A stretch of DNA of 64,000 nucleotides, from contig NZ_KB899661.1 of NCBI RefSeq assembly GCF_000378385.1, positions 162,816 to 226,815 of the forward strand, read 5' to 3'. Within the stretch, counting starts at the first letter, position 1; the number at the start of each line of letters is the position of its first letter. Of the stretch, positions 51,325-59,789 are shown one piece after another. This DNA comes from Paenibacillus daejeonensis DSM 15491 (lineage in GTDB: Bacteria; Bacillota; Bacilli; Paenibacillales; Paenibacillaceae). Both the position numbers and the translations under genes were made by a program. The notes under the pieces are model-generated. The model was not told where the DNA came from, made no database searches, and worked only from the letters and a program-made list of their open reading frames with translations.

Positions 51325-52368
51325 TTAGTCCGCGATTCGGCTGACGAATTCCTGATCCAGTACCTGACTAATATCAATCTTCTCCGGCACTGCGCCGGTT
51401 GAGGACAAAATCTCGTTGTAGTTCTCGATTTCATCAACTGCCGAGTCGTCCATGAACACCTCCAGCCGGAGCTGGGCCAGCCGCTCGGCCATCTCTTCCT
51501 CCGTCAGCTGGGTCGCGGCGCCAATGATCTTGCCGGCCTCCTCCGGGTTTTCCTCCAGGAACGTCTGCGCCTGCTGCAATGCGCGGATCAGCCTGCCGTA
51601 GGCGGCCGTGTACGCCTCATCCGACAGCGAGCCCTTCGAGACAAGCAGGTACGTTGTATTGGGAATGCCCAGTTCGCCGGAGGTGGTGATCAGCTTGACC
51701 TTGTCACCAAGCGCCTTCACCGCGTTGGCCGGGAACGGATCCCACAGTGCAAAAGCATCAATATCGCCGCGCGCCATCAAGGCTACCATCTCCGCTGGTC
51801 CGGTCTGCGTCACACTGTAGTCATCCCGCGTCAGGCCGGCATCGGCCAGGTACATATTTTCCAGCACATACTGGCTGACCGAGCCCGGTACGATCCCGAT
51901 GCTCCGCCCCTTCAGATCCTCAGGCCCCTCGACGTCGCTGCTGACGACAATGCTGACCGCTTCGGGCTGCTGGCTAACCGCTGTCAGTCCAGTGATGCCG
52001 ATGTCGACACCCCGGATTGGGAACGTGTCCGCTGCCCCGAAGGCCACCTGGATCTGTCCGGCCTGCAGGGAATCGACCGCCTCCGCGCCATTGGCGAACG
52101 AGACAATCTCATAATCCAGTCCCTGATCGGAGATAAAGCCCTGATCATCCGCAATGAATAGCAGGCCCGAGGAAGGACCGGATTCCCGGGAGATTCGCAG
52201 CGACGGCAGCTCCACAGCAGGCTCTGCCCCGCCATTGTTCACCGCATTTGTGCCTTCAGACGATCCTTGCGTCGATCCTGAGGTGCCCGTGCTCGCGCTG
52301 TTGCCGCAAGCCGCTACGACCAGACTCACTGCCATCACCATAACTGCAACGTACAGTTTGATTTTCAT
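51325..52368 (-). CDS. ABC transporter substrate-binding lipoprotein (NMT1/SsuA type)
   Basis: A binding protein of about 347 residues. The lipoprotein signal is MKIKLYVAVMVMAVSLVVAAC, cut here at position 21 of the listing (the anchored Cys). The body has SAGQIQ-type and GRSIGIVPGS segments of the NMT1/taurine/nitrate family. I start at ATG 52368; ATG 52377 is too close to its Shine-Dalgarno. It should bind the cluster's substrate outside the cell. Confidence 0.85.
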   Translation of the reverse strand: MKIKLYVAVMVMAVSLVVAACGNSASTGTSGSTQGSSEGTNAVNNGGAEPAVELPSLRISRESGPSSGLLFIADDQGFISDQGLDYEIVSFANGAEAVDSLQAGQIQVAFGAADTFPIRGVDIGITGLTAVSQQPEAVSIVVSSDVEGPEDLKGRSIGIVPGSVSQYVLENMYLADAGLTRDDYSVTQTGPAEMVALMARGDIDAFALWDPFPANAVKALGDKVKLITTSGELGIPNTTYLLVSKGSLSDEAYTAAYGRLIRALQQAQTFLEENPEEAGKIIGAATQLTEEEMAERLAQLRLEVFMDDSAVDEIENYNEILSSTGAVPEKIDISQVLDQEFVSRIAD

Positions 52369-52405
52369 CCTGCTCATCTCTCCACTCTTTTTATATAGGA
52401 TGCCT

Positions 52406-53188
52406 TTAGAGTTGATCCAGAAAATAGCGCCGACCGATTCGCTTAATCGCCTGCCTGAATGTATAGTCAATCGCGATGCCCAGCAGTCCGACGAGAATCG
52501 TACCGACGAAGATTTGATCCATCCGCATATACACACTGCCATACTTGATGATGTAGCCGACCCCCGACGTTGCATCCATCATCTCGGCCGTCACGATCGT
52601 CAGGAAGCTGTAGCTCATGCCGATCCGTGCCCCCGCCAGGATGCTTGGTACTGTGGAGGGGACAATAATTGTCCGAAACAACCGGAAGCCACTGGCCCCC
52701 ATGGCACGGGCTGCGCGGATTTTCACCTCATCGATGCTCGCCACCCCGGTCATGATGTACAGGAACGAGCCGAAGAAGGAAGCATACGTCAGCAGAATCA
52801 GCTTGGACATCTCACCCGTGCCGAACCAGAGAATAATCATGCTGAGCCAAGCGACCGGCTCGACGAACCGGAGTGGGAACAACAGCGGCTGGATGCCTCT
52901 GCGCAGCCATCCGATCATACCGAGCGCCCAGCCAATGCACGTGGCGAGCAACAGGCCAAGCAGCCACCCAGCGCAGAGCCGCAGCAGACTGACGCCCAGA
53001 CTTTCAAATATCAGACCGTTCTGCAGCATTTGTACGAAGGCGTCCCACACCTGCGCAGGCGGCGGCAGGAACAAGGACGGCACCACCTCCATAGCTGACA
53101 TGGACGCCCAGAGAGCCAGTGCCACCGCGAAGGGCAGTAGGATCAGCAAGGCTTGCATGCCTTTGGATTGCAGCTTCATCTCCATCAC
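52406..53188 (-). CDS. ABC transporter permease (SsuC/TauC type)
   Basis: A 260-residue permease with six helices and the EAA-like loop IRAARAMGASGFRLFRTIIVP. It starts at GTG 53188 or ATG 53185, overlapping the stop of the second permease. With two permeases of the same family, the importer may be a heterodimer. Confidence 0.9.
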   Translation of the reverse strand: MMEMKLQSKGMQALLILLPFAVALALWASMSAMEVVPSLFLPPPAQVWDAFVQMLQNGLIFESLGVSLLRLCAGWLLGLLLATCIGWALGMIGWLRRGIQPLLFPLRFVEPVAWLSMIILWFGTGEMSKLILLTYASFFGSFLYIMTGVASIDEVKIRAARAMGASGFRLFRTIIVPSTVPSILAGARIGMSYSFLTIVTAEMMDATSGVGYIIKYGSVYMRMDQIFVGTILVGLLGIAIDYTFRQAIKRIGRRYFLDQL

Positions 53189-53952
53189 CCCCGCAACATA
53201 AATCGATAGCCAAAGATTCGAAATGCCAATCGTACCACCGTGTCCGCAAGTACGCCCATCAACCCGAGGGTCAGCACGCCGAGCAGCGCCACATCCGTCT
53301 GATGCAGCACCCGGGCGCTCCAGATCATCTGACCGACACCTTCCTGGGCCGCCAGCGTCTCAATGCCGACAATACTCATGAAGGCAAAAGCGAGCGAGCC
53401 ACGCATGCCCTTGAGTGCTTCCGGGATAACCGATGGGATGAGTACGCCCCAGAATATCCGTAGCGGCCCCGCGCCCATGGAGCGGGCGGCCTGCAGCCGG
53501 GCAGGCGCTACGCGCTGCACCGCCTCGGCGATATTGATGGCGACGACGAGCGCCACCCCGTAACCGATAATAAGAATTTTGATCGTTTCGCCTACACCCA
53601 GCCAGATGACCAGAATCGGCACAAGCGCCACCGCCGGGATCACCCGGAAGAACTGCATCGGTGAATAGATGATCGTGCCAAACCACCGATAACGCCCCAT
53701 CACGATGCCCAGGACGAGCCCGAAGAGACTGCCCAGCCCCCAGCCCAGCATGACGCGCTGGTAGCTGGCTCCGACGGTCACGAGATACTCACGCGTTTGA
53801 ATCTGTTCAAAGAATAACAGCAGGACCCGGATCGGACCTGGTAGAAAAGAAGGTCCGGACAGCCAGGCGGCAATCTGCCACAGGAGGAGAAAACACAAGG
53901 TGCCAAGCAGACCGATCAGCCATCGCCAGCTTAAGGGCCGCCGCGAGGTCAT
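53185..53952 (-). CDS. ABC transporter permease (SsuC/TauC type), second
   Basis: A 255-residue permease with the EAA-like loop [21 protein letters not shown]. It is clearly a paralogue of the neighbouring permease. It overlaps the ATPase gene by 4 bp. Confidence 0.9.
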   Translation of the reverse strand: MTSRRPLSWRWLIGLLGTLCFLLLWQIAAWLSGPSFLPGPIRVLLLFFEQIQTREYLVTVGASYQRVMLGWGLGSLFGLVLGIVMGRYRWFGTIIYSPMQFFRVIPAVALVPILVIWLGVGETIKILIIGYGVALVVAINIAEAVQRVAPARLQAARSMGAGPLRIFWGVLIPSVIPEALKGMRGSLAFAFMSIVGIETLAAQEGVGQMIWSARVLHQTDVALLGVLTLGLMGVLADTVVRLAFRIFGYRFMLRG

Positions 53953-54776
53953 AGGACATGCACACTGGCCTTGAAGGGATTGTCGATCTCATCCAACAGG
54001 CGGTTGTACAGATTGGCGAAGGGCTCTGTCATCCGCTCTCTTGGATAAGGGAGATCCACGGGAAGATCAGCCTTGATATTGGGCTCCGGCGCCCGGGCCA
54101 TGACGATGACACGATCCGCCAGCAGGAGCGCTTCCTGAATGTCATGCGTGATGAAAAGCACGGTCTTGCCGGCCTTGCGGCAGAGTGCCGAGAGCTCCTG
54201 CTGCAGATACGTGCGCGTCTGCGCATCTAGCGCTGCGAACGGCTCATCCATGAGTAGAATCTCTGGATCGCCTGCCAGAACCCGGGCAATCTGCACCCGC
54301 TGCTTCATGCCGCCGGATAACTCCCCGGGAAATTTGGCGCCATGCTGCTCCAAGCCGACCTGCTTCATCCAATAGTGAATGCGCTCCTTCATCTCAGCCT
54401 TGGGCAGCCGCTTCATCTTCAAGCCATAGGCGATATTCTCTTCCACCGTCAGCCACGGAAACAAGGCCGTATCACTCTGGAACACAACTCCCCGCTCCGG
54501 GCCTGGCCCCTTGATGGCCTTGCCATTCATCCGGATCTCACCCTCGCTCGGCTCCTCGAAGCCTGCAACCATGTTCATCAGCGTTGTTTTGCCGCAGCCG
54601 CTTGGACCCAGCACGCAGAGAAAACCACCCCGCTCCAGCTTCAGATTCACTTCCCGAACGACCTTCACTTTCTCTTTGGTATGCCGCTGATATTCCTTGC
54701 CGATATTGACGAATTCCAGTGCGGTCTCCCGCGCCTCCGGGATGGAAGGCAGGTGTTTGGCAGCCATCGCAGACAT
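53949..54776 (-). CDS. ABC transporter ATP-binding protein (SsuB/TauB type)
   Basis: A 275-residue ATPase with Walker A GPSGCGKT, signature LSGGMKQR, Walker [13 protein letters not shown] and H-loop [17 protein letters not shown] lies before ATG 54776. It powers the two permeases at 52406-53952. Confidence 0.93.
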   Translation of the reverse strand: MSAMAAKHLPSIPEARETALEFVNIGKEYQRHTKEKVKVVREVNLKLERGGFLCVLGPSGCGKTTLMNMVAGFEEPSEGEIRMNGKAIKGPGPERGVVFQSDTALFPWLTVEENIAYGLKMKRLPKAEMKERIHYWMKQVGLEQHGAKFPGELSGGMKQRVQIARVLAGDPEILLMDEPFAALDAQTRTYLQQELSALCRKAGKTVLFITHDIQEALLLADRVIVMARAPEPNIKADLPVDLPYPRERMTEPFANLYNRLLDEIDNPFKASVHVL

Positions 54777-54801
54777 GGCATCTCTCTCCTTTTGAGTCAG
54801 A

Positions 54802-55158
54802 TTAACAATGAAGAACCACATACCCATCCTCTACCGTCACCTCGTAATGCTTCACCCGGCTCTGTCGGTCCGCGACCAGCGCATCACCACTGGTTACATC
54901 GAACTCCCACCTGTGCCAGGGGCAGCGAAGAATCTCGCCTTTGCGCCCGTAGTCGTACTCCCCCACGCAAGAGGGAAGATTGGTCCCCGTCAGCTCCCCG
55001 TCGGACAACCGGGCGCCCTGATGCGGGCAGACATCCCGCAGAGCCTGGTAACTGCCGTCCGGGGTCCGCACCAGCACAAAAGCTCGTTTGCCGACTTCCA
55101 CACTGCGCTTGCTCCCCGGGTTCATCTCCTCTTCCCTGCACACGATATGCTTCTTCAC
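54802..55158 (-). CDS. Rieske-type [2Fe-2S] ferredoxin
   Basis: A 118-residue Rieske ferredoxin with Cys44, His46, Cys79 and His82 (CPHQG and CPWHRW). AAGGAGG is followed by a GTG start at 55158; the open frame continues into repeat R2 upstream, which I exclude. It presumably passes electrons to the oxygenase at 48992-50302. Confidence 0.88.
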   Translation of the reverse strand: MKKHIVCREEEMNPGSKRSVEVGKRAFVLVRTPDGSYQALRDVCPHQGARLSDGELTGTNLPSCVGEYDYGRKGEILRCPWHRWEFDVTSGDALVADRQSRVKHYEVTVEDGYVVLHC

Positions 55159-55196
55159 CTGCGGCTTCCTCCTTTTCAAACACGCTAAGGCTGGTG

Positions 55197-55350
55197 ATAA
55201 AGAAAAGCCTACAGTCACGGATCGATCTTCCGATCGCTGTTGTCCCCAGATTTCTTTGATTTTCCCCCCTTCTTGGGGTGAAATCCGGGGACAAAGGCGA
55301 ACGCTTCGCTTCTCCAGATTCGATTCCGTGCCTCTCCGGCCTTTTTTCAA
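55197..55350 (+). repeat. Dispersed repeat R2, copy 3 (internally deleted)
   Basis: Shares TCACGGATCGATCTTCC, TGTTGTCCCCAGATTTCTTT, AATCCGGGGACA, GGCGAACGCTTCGC and AGATTCGATTCCGTGCCTCT with copy 2 but lacks the two hairpin blocks in between. It lies in the spacer between the amidohydrolase and ferredoxin genes. Confidence 0.85.
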
Positions 55351-55434
55351 CAGCCTGAATCTTTAGACACTCTATTCTGAATATTCAGAATAAAATAAAT
55401 GCACAAATGCTTGGCCCGCTATTCACTGACATCC

Positions 55435-56514
55435 TTAAGTCAATCCGTAGAACTTGGCGGCATTTTCGTAGAAAATCTTGCGCTTCAGCTCCTTGCTGAA
55501 GCTAGTCGGCAGGGAACGCAGCGGCGAGTCAAAATCCCAATGCGGATAATCCGTCGAGAACATCAACAGCTCGTCGCTGTCCATCAGCTCCACCATCTTG
55601 AGCATGTGCATCGGATCAGGGTCTTCGATGGGCTGCGTCGCAAAGCGGAAGTGCTCCTTCACATATTCGCTCGGCAGCCGCTTGACCCACGGAACTTCGA
55701 GCCGCAGCGACTTGTAGTTCTGATCCATCCGCCACATCAGCGACGGCAGCCAGGAGAAGCCACCCTCCAGCATCGCAATCCTTGTCCCCGGATACTTGTC
55801 GAACACGCCGTTCACGATCAGATTAACGACGGAGGCCATGAACGCTTGCGACAAAATCGTATGCCACTCGATATAGTAGCGCGGCTGCCCGAATGGACTG
55901 CGAACCGAGTTGCCCTGGTGCATAGCGACGACCAATCCTTTGCGCTCGGCGGCTTCATAGATGCCGTGGTAGAAAGGATCGCCGTAAGCCGCTGTGCCGA
56001 TCGGCAGCAGCACCTGCACCATGCGCGGATGATCGGCCATCCGCTCAATCTCCCGTACGGCCAGCTCTGGAATCTGGGGCGCAACGTGAATGGAGCCGAG
56101 AAAACGTTCATCCTTATCTAGCCAATGCTCGACCATCCAATCGTTATAGGCTGAGGCTAGCGCTGCCGCTAGCTCGAACTGGGCCTCCATGGTGGCCGGG
56201 TAGAACAATCCTGTCAGCATTGCCTTGTGGATATCGTACTTGTCCATGAGCTGCTCCTGCAGCACGCCCAGATCCGAGCCCGGCACATTACCGTTCGGGA
56301 GCAGCGAATCGAGCTTGGAGCCGCCGATCGGATGAATATACTTCAGCTCTCCCCAACCCGTCCAATGCTCCATGTAGCTCAGGAACGGCTCCTTCATATA
56401 CGGGAGCAGCTCTTGGATCGAAGCGAACCTTTCGTGCACATCCGTGTCGATAATCGGGACGGTCTCGGTCCGGTTGGTCTCACGCTGCTCCGGACTCACT
56501 TGGCTAATCGTCAT
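55435..56514 (-). CDS. Amidohydrolase family protein (ACMSD-like, PF04909)
   Basis: A 359-residue TIM-barrel metal hydrolase or decarboxylase. The N-terminal metal motif is IIDTDVHERF; further ligands are expected in GLVVAMHQGN and the Asp of LLMFSTDYPHWDFD. Members include aminocarboxymuconate-semialdehyde and resorcylate decarboxylases. The gene has a near-perfect sigma-A promoter. It is upstream of the ferredoxin gene and separated from it by repeat R2. Confidence 0.88.
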   Translation of the reverse strand: MTISQVSPEQRETNRTETVPIIDTDVHERFASIQELLPYMKEPFLSYMEHWTGWGELKYIHPIGGSKLDSLLPNGNVPGSDLGVLQEQLMDKYDIHKAMLTGLFYPATMEAQFELAAALASAYNDWMVEHWLDKDERFLGSIHVAPQIPELAVREIERMADHPRMVQVLLPIGTAAYGDPFYHGIYEAAERKGLVVAMHQGNSVRSPFGQPRYYIEWHTILSQAFMASVVNLIVNGVFDKYPGTRIAMLEGGFSWLPSLMWRMDQNYKSLRLEVPWVKRLPSEYVKEHFRFATQPIEDPDPMHMLKMVELMDSDELLMFSTDYPHWDFDSPLRSLPTSFSKELKRKIFYENAAKFYGLT

Positions 56515-56543
56515 CCCTGCTTCAGCCTCCCCACCAATATTAT

Positions 56544-56553
56544 GTTATATAAC
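56544..56553. promoter_or_regulatory. Palindromic candidate operator
   Basis: GTTATATAAC is a perfect palindrome in the leader between the -10 and the amidohydrolase start, about 30 bp before the ATG. A bound repressor would block transcript elongation. Confidence 0.4.
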
Positions 56554-56592
56554 CTAACACATTTGCTAGGCGAACTAGCTTTGGTAGTTCCG

Positions 56593-56621
56593 ATTATAGA
56601 ACGTTTTTGAATATGTGTCAA
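56593..56621 (-). promoter_or_regulatory. Consensus sigma-A promoter of the amidohydrolase gene
   Basis: On the minus strand TTGACA (56621-56616), 17 bp, TATAAT (56598-56593): an exact match to both hexamers and the optimal spacer. Confidence 0.9.
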
Positions 56622-56730
56622 CTATAATCACATAATGATCTTTAATCAATCAAGTTTTGATCAATTTTAATCGGACATACTGCCGACACAACAGCGATAA
56701 CGTCATATTATCTAACTTAAACATAACAAA

Positions 56731-56768
56731 AAAAGCCTGCCCGGCTGCACCGTGCAGCTAAGCAAGCT
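56731..56768 (-). terminator. Terminator of the DeoR gene
   Basis: On the minus strand AGCTGCAC pairs with GTGCAGC in an extended stem, followed by TTTTTTT. Confidence 0.8.
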
Positions 56769-56785
56769 AGACTCATCTAATCCTT

Positions 56786-57529
56786 CTACACAATCGTCAA
56801 ACGGCCGTGGAAACCCAACTCCTCGCCGGAAGTCGGAATCGCCGTTGTCACTAACTCGTCAATCTCATTGTAGTCGCACACCTTCACTAGCGAGGCACCG
56901 CCATATTTGGAGCCATCCGCCAGTGCAATCACCTTCTTTGATCGTTCGATCATATGGCGCTTGATCTCAACCTCTTCCAAATTAAAATCCGTCGGACCTT
57001 GCTCGGCATTAAACCCTGCCAGCCCCATGAAGAAGCGGTCAAAGTTGAACTGGCGTATCGTTTCCTTAGCTAGCGTCCCCACCATCGACTGCTCCGACTT
57101 GCGGAAGCGTCCCCCGATGACATAGACGTTATGCTGGCTACGGGAGAGAATAAAGGCAATTTGAAGAGAGTAGGTAAACACGGTCAGATTGGACATTTTC
57201 AGCAGCTCTTTGGCCAGCTCCGCATTCGTCGTCCCAGCGTCGAGCGCAATCACCTCGCCTTCCGCAATCTGACTGGCTGCATACTGGGCGATCCGCTTCT
57301 TGTCATCCTGGTTGTGTCGGGAACGCTGATTGAACAGCGGTTCAAAGCCCAGTCCAGGCAATGACGCCCCGCCCCGCTGCCGCAGAATTACCCCATCCTG
57401 CTCCATCGCAGCCAGGTCGCGCCTCACAGTCGGTTCCGACACCTGCAGCAGCACAGCCAGCTCTTCCACCGTCAGCGGCGACTTCTCTTGCAGAAAAGCA
57501 AGGATTCGTTCTTCGCGCATGTTGGTCAT
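56786..57529 (-). CDS. DeoR family transcriptional regulator
   Basis: A 247-residue regulator. The N-terminal winged helix reads LTVEELAVLLQVSEPTVRRDL; the C-terminal sugar-phosphate-binding domain has ALDAGTTNAELAKEL and ADGSKYGGASLVKVC. I start at ATG 57529 (AAAGGAAA upstream). DeoR proteins often regulate sugar-kinase operons, so the FGGY kinase operon or the Rieske cluster are likely targets. Confidence 0.88.
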   Translation of the reverse strand: MTNMREERILAFLQEKSPLTVEELAVLLQVSEPTVRRDLAAMEQDGVILRQRGGASLPGLGFEPLFNQRSRHNQDDKKRIAQYAASQIAEGEVIALDAGTTNAELAKELLKMSNLTVFTYSLQIAFILSRSQHNVYVIGGRFRKSEQSMVGTLAKETIRQFNFDRFFMGLAGFNAEQGPTDFNLEEVEIKRHMIERSKKVIALADGSKYGGASLVKVCDYNEIDELVTTAIPTSGEELGFHGRLTIV

Positions 57530-57704
57530 AGCATCGTTTCCTTTTTTTCTTTTCACTATACCATAACCCATGATCATTTGTGTGCGAAATAATCAATTTC
57601 GATCAACATCATTCTTTCAACTCGTATCGCTGGCATAATGCTAGGGCTCCCCCCAGCGTCCCGGCCTCGGCCACAACCTCATACCGCTCCCCATCCTGGC
57701 TTGC

Positions 57705-57949
57705 CCAGCCGGCGACCTACTACCAGGCGTCGCCTACCCTGCGCTTCCTCGCTGCCCTCCCGGCTAATGGCCATATATGCGCTTATTTGCCCTGAAAAGG
57801 TAGCTCATCATTTCTAACGGCCATATTTACGCCTATTGTGGCCAAACAGACCGTTGGAGCCTCGAAAACCCTCCAATAACTGCGCTGGTGGCCGTTAGAA
57901 TTCAAAGTGACTCGATTTGGGCGAAATAGCGGCTGTGGTGGCCGTTAGA
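57705..57949. repeat. Palindromic intergenic repeat R1, copy B
   Basis: In tandem with copy C at a 265-bp interval. It contains TAATGGCCATATATGCGCTT, TTTCTAACGGCCATATTTAC, GGTGGCCGTTAGAA and GGTGGCCGTTAGAG arms. Confidence 0.9.
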
Positions 57950-57969
57950 GCAGAGGAGGGTGGTTGCGC

Positions 57970-58213
57970 CCAGCCGCCGACCTACTGCTAGGCGTCACCT
58001 ATCCTGCGCGTCCTCGCTGCCCTCCCGGCTAATGGCCATATATGCGCTTATTTGCCCTGAAAAGGTAGCTCATCATTTCTAACGGCCATATTTGCGCCTA
58101 TTGTGGCCAAACAGACCGCTGGAGTCTCGAAAACCCTCCAATAACTGCGCTGGCGGCCGTTAGATTCAAAGTGACTCGATTTGGGCGAAATAGCGGCTGT
58201 GGTGGCCGTTACA
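57970..58213. repeat. Palindromic intergenic repeat R1, copy C
   Basis: Nearly identical to copy B over its whole length, with scattered substitutions (for example ATTTGC against ATTTAC in the inner arm). It ends in GGTGGCCGTTACAG. Copies B and C arose by tandem duplication. Confidence 0.9.
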
Positions 58214-58296
58214 GGGCTAATGCGTTTTACTATTAGCAACGTTGGGCTGGTGTACTTTTGAGAAGCTCTTGCGCGGCGTCACCCGACTATTGCGCT

Positions 58297-58360
58297 AATC
58301 CAACTGCCATTCGGCATCTATTCCCGTTCTTCTGCCCGCCTCAGCCCAATCCAACTGCCA
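58297..58360 (+). repeat. Two-unit relic of a 51-bp repeat
   Basis: AATCCAACTGCCA occurs at 58297 and again exactly 51 bp later at 58348. AATCCAA also begins the array-4 core. The second halves are unrelated. It may be a decayed or nascent member of the 51-bp family. Confidence 0.5.
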
Positions 58361-58540
58361 AATAACAGCTATCCCGACATGTGGTCTTCTCGTCGCGCCA
58401 CGCCGCAAGTACATTCTCGCTACGGCCACCACAGGCACCACATGCCTGACCACCCCCGCACTAGACAACTCCGCGCATGCCAAAAACGACGCCCACCGCA
58501 AGGCAGGCGCCGCTCTGGCTCATGCTATCTAGCTATCCAC
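58361..58540. other. Intergenic DNA with nothing recognised
   Basis: Between the two-unit relic and the rRNA methyltransferase stop I see no supported feature. Confidence 0.4.
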
Positions 58541-59629
58541 TCACACTGTGGCGCCGCGTCGTTCGGAATCCCGGTCAGCCTTGACCTGCTTGCTCCGCAG
58601 CTGGCCGCAGGCGGCATCGATGTCGGCGCCATGCTCCAAGCGAACGCTGACACTGACCTGCTGCTTCTTAAGCGTATCGAAGAACGCTCGCACTGCCTCC
58701 TGCGCCGGGCGCTGGTATTGCCCATGCTCATCGACAGGGTTGTACGGAATGAGATTGACGTTGACGAGCGGCCGGCGGCTGCCGATCAGCTCCGCCAGCT
58801 CCAGCGCATGCGCTTCGCCGTCGTTGATCCCTTTGAGCAGAATGTACTCCAGCGTCAGGCGCCGGTTGGTCCGCTCCAGATAGTAGTCGATAGCGTCCAT
58901 CAGCTTCTCAATTGGAATCGCACGATTAATCTTCATAATGCGCGTCCGTAGCTCATTGTTCGGCGCATGCAGCGAGATCGCCAGATTCACCTGAAGGTCG
59001 CTGTCGGCGAACTCCCTGATTTTGTCTGCCAGCCCGCTGGTGGAGACAGTGATATGTCGGGCACCGATCGCCAGCCCTTTGTGATCCTTGATCGTGCGGA
59101 GGAAATCACTCAGGTTGGCGTAGTTGTCGAACGGTTCACCGATCCCCATCACTACGAGATGCGTGACCCGTTCGCCCTTGCCCGCCGCATCCAGATAGAG
59201 CTGCACCTTAACGACCTGCTCCGTAATCTCGCCTGCCGTCAGATCCCGACTCTTGGGCAGCAGTCCACTCGCGCAGAAGCTGCAGCCAATATTACAGCCG
59301 ACCTGTGTAGTGACGCAGACGGACAGACCAAACTTGTGGCGCATCAGCACAGTCTCAATCAGATTGCCGTCCTCCAGCCGGAACAGGAACTTCACAGTGC
59401 CATCCTCGGATTCCTGCCGTGTATGCTCCTGCAGCGTCGAGATTGTGAAGTGTTCATTCAACAGCGGCAGGCAGTCCGGATGCACCTCCGCCATAGCCGC
59501 AAAGTCGGTTTCCCGCTGACGATACAAGCCTTCCCAGACTCGGGTGGCCCGAAACTTTTTATGTCCTCGCTCGCCCAGCCACTGGGTCAGCTGGTCCTGC
59601 GTTAATCCATAGATGGATGGTTTATTCAT
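58541..59629 (-). CDS. rlmN: 23S rRNA (adenine2503-C2)-methyltransferase, radical SAM
   Basis: A 362-residue RlmN-type enzyme that methylates A2503 of 23S rRNA (and A37 of some tRNAs). The radical-SAM cluster cysteines are Cys112, Cys116 and Cys119 ([10 protein letters not shown]). [12 protein letters not shown] and HITVSTSGL are SAM-site segments. The methyl-accepting Cys is at about 341 in IDAACGQL. The N-terminus ([24 protein letters not shown]) is typical of Bacillales RlmN. The related resistance enzyme Cfr cannot be fully excluded, but the overall sequence favours RlmN. Confidence 0.9.
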   Translation of the reverse strand: MNKPSIYGLTQDQLTQWLGERGHKKFRATRVWEGLYRQRETDFAAMAEVHPDCLPLLNEHFTISTLQEHTRQESEDGTVKFLFRLEDGNLIETVLMRHKFGLSVCVTTQVGCNIGCSFCASGLLPKSRDLTAGEITEQVVKVQLYLDAAGKGERVTHLVVMGIGEPFDNYANLSDFLRTIKDHKGLAIGARHITVSTSGLADKIREFADSDLQVNLAISLHAPNNELRTRIMKINRAIPIEKLMDAIDYYLERTNRRLTLEYILLKGINDGEAHALELAELIGSRRPLVNVNLIPYNPVDEHGQYQRPAQEAVRAFFDTLKKQQVSVSVRLEHGADIDAACGQLRSKQVKADRDSERRGATV

Positions 59630-59789
59630 GGTTACCCTCTTTTCAAAAATAGCGCATCGGACGTCGCGGTATGACTACCCGCGGCACACGCAACACACCT
59701 GTGCATTCACAGCCTATTGTCCCAAATTTCCGCCGGGAACACAAGAGGATGCCCCTGCCAACATGGCAAAGACATCCCATACATATGGC

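Noticed and set aside
55159-55350. N-terminal extension of the Rieske ferredoxin
   Set aside because: It is translated from repeat R2 copy 3, and GTG 55158 has a strong Shine-Dalgarno.
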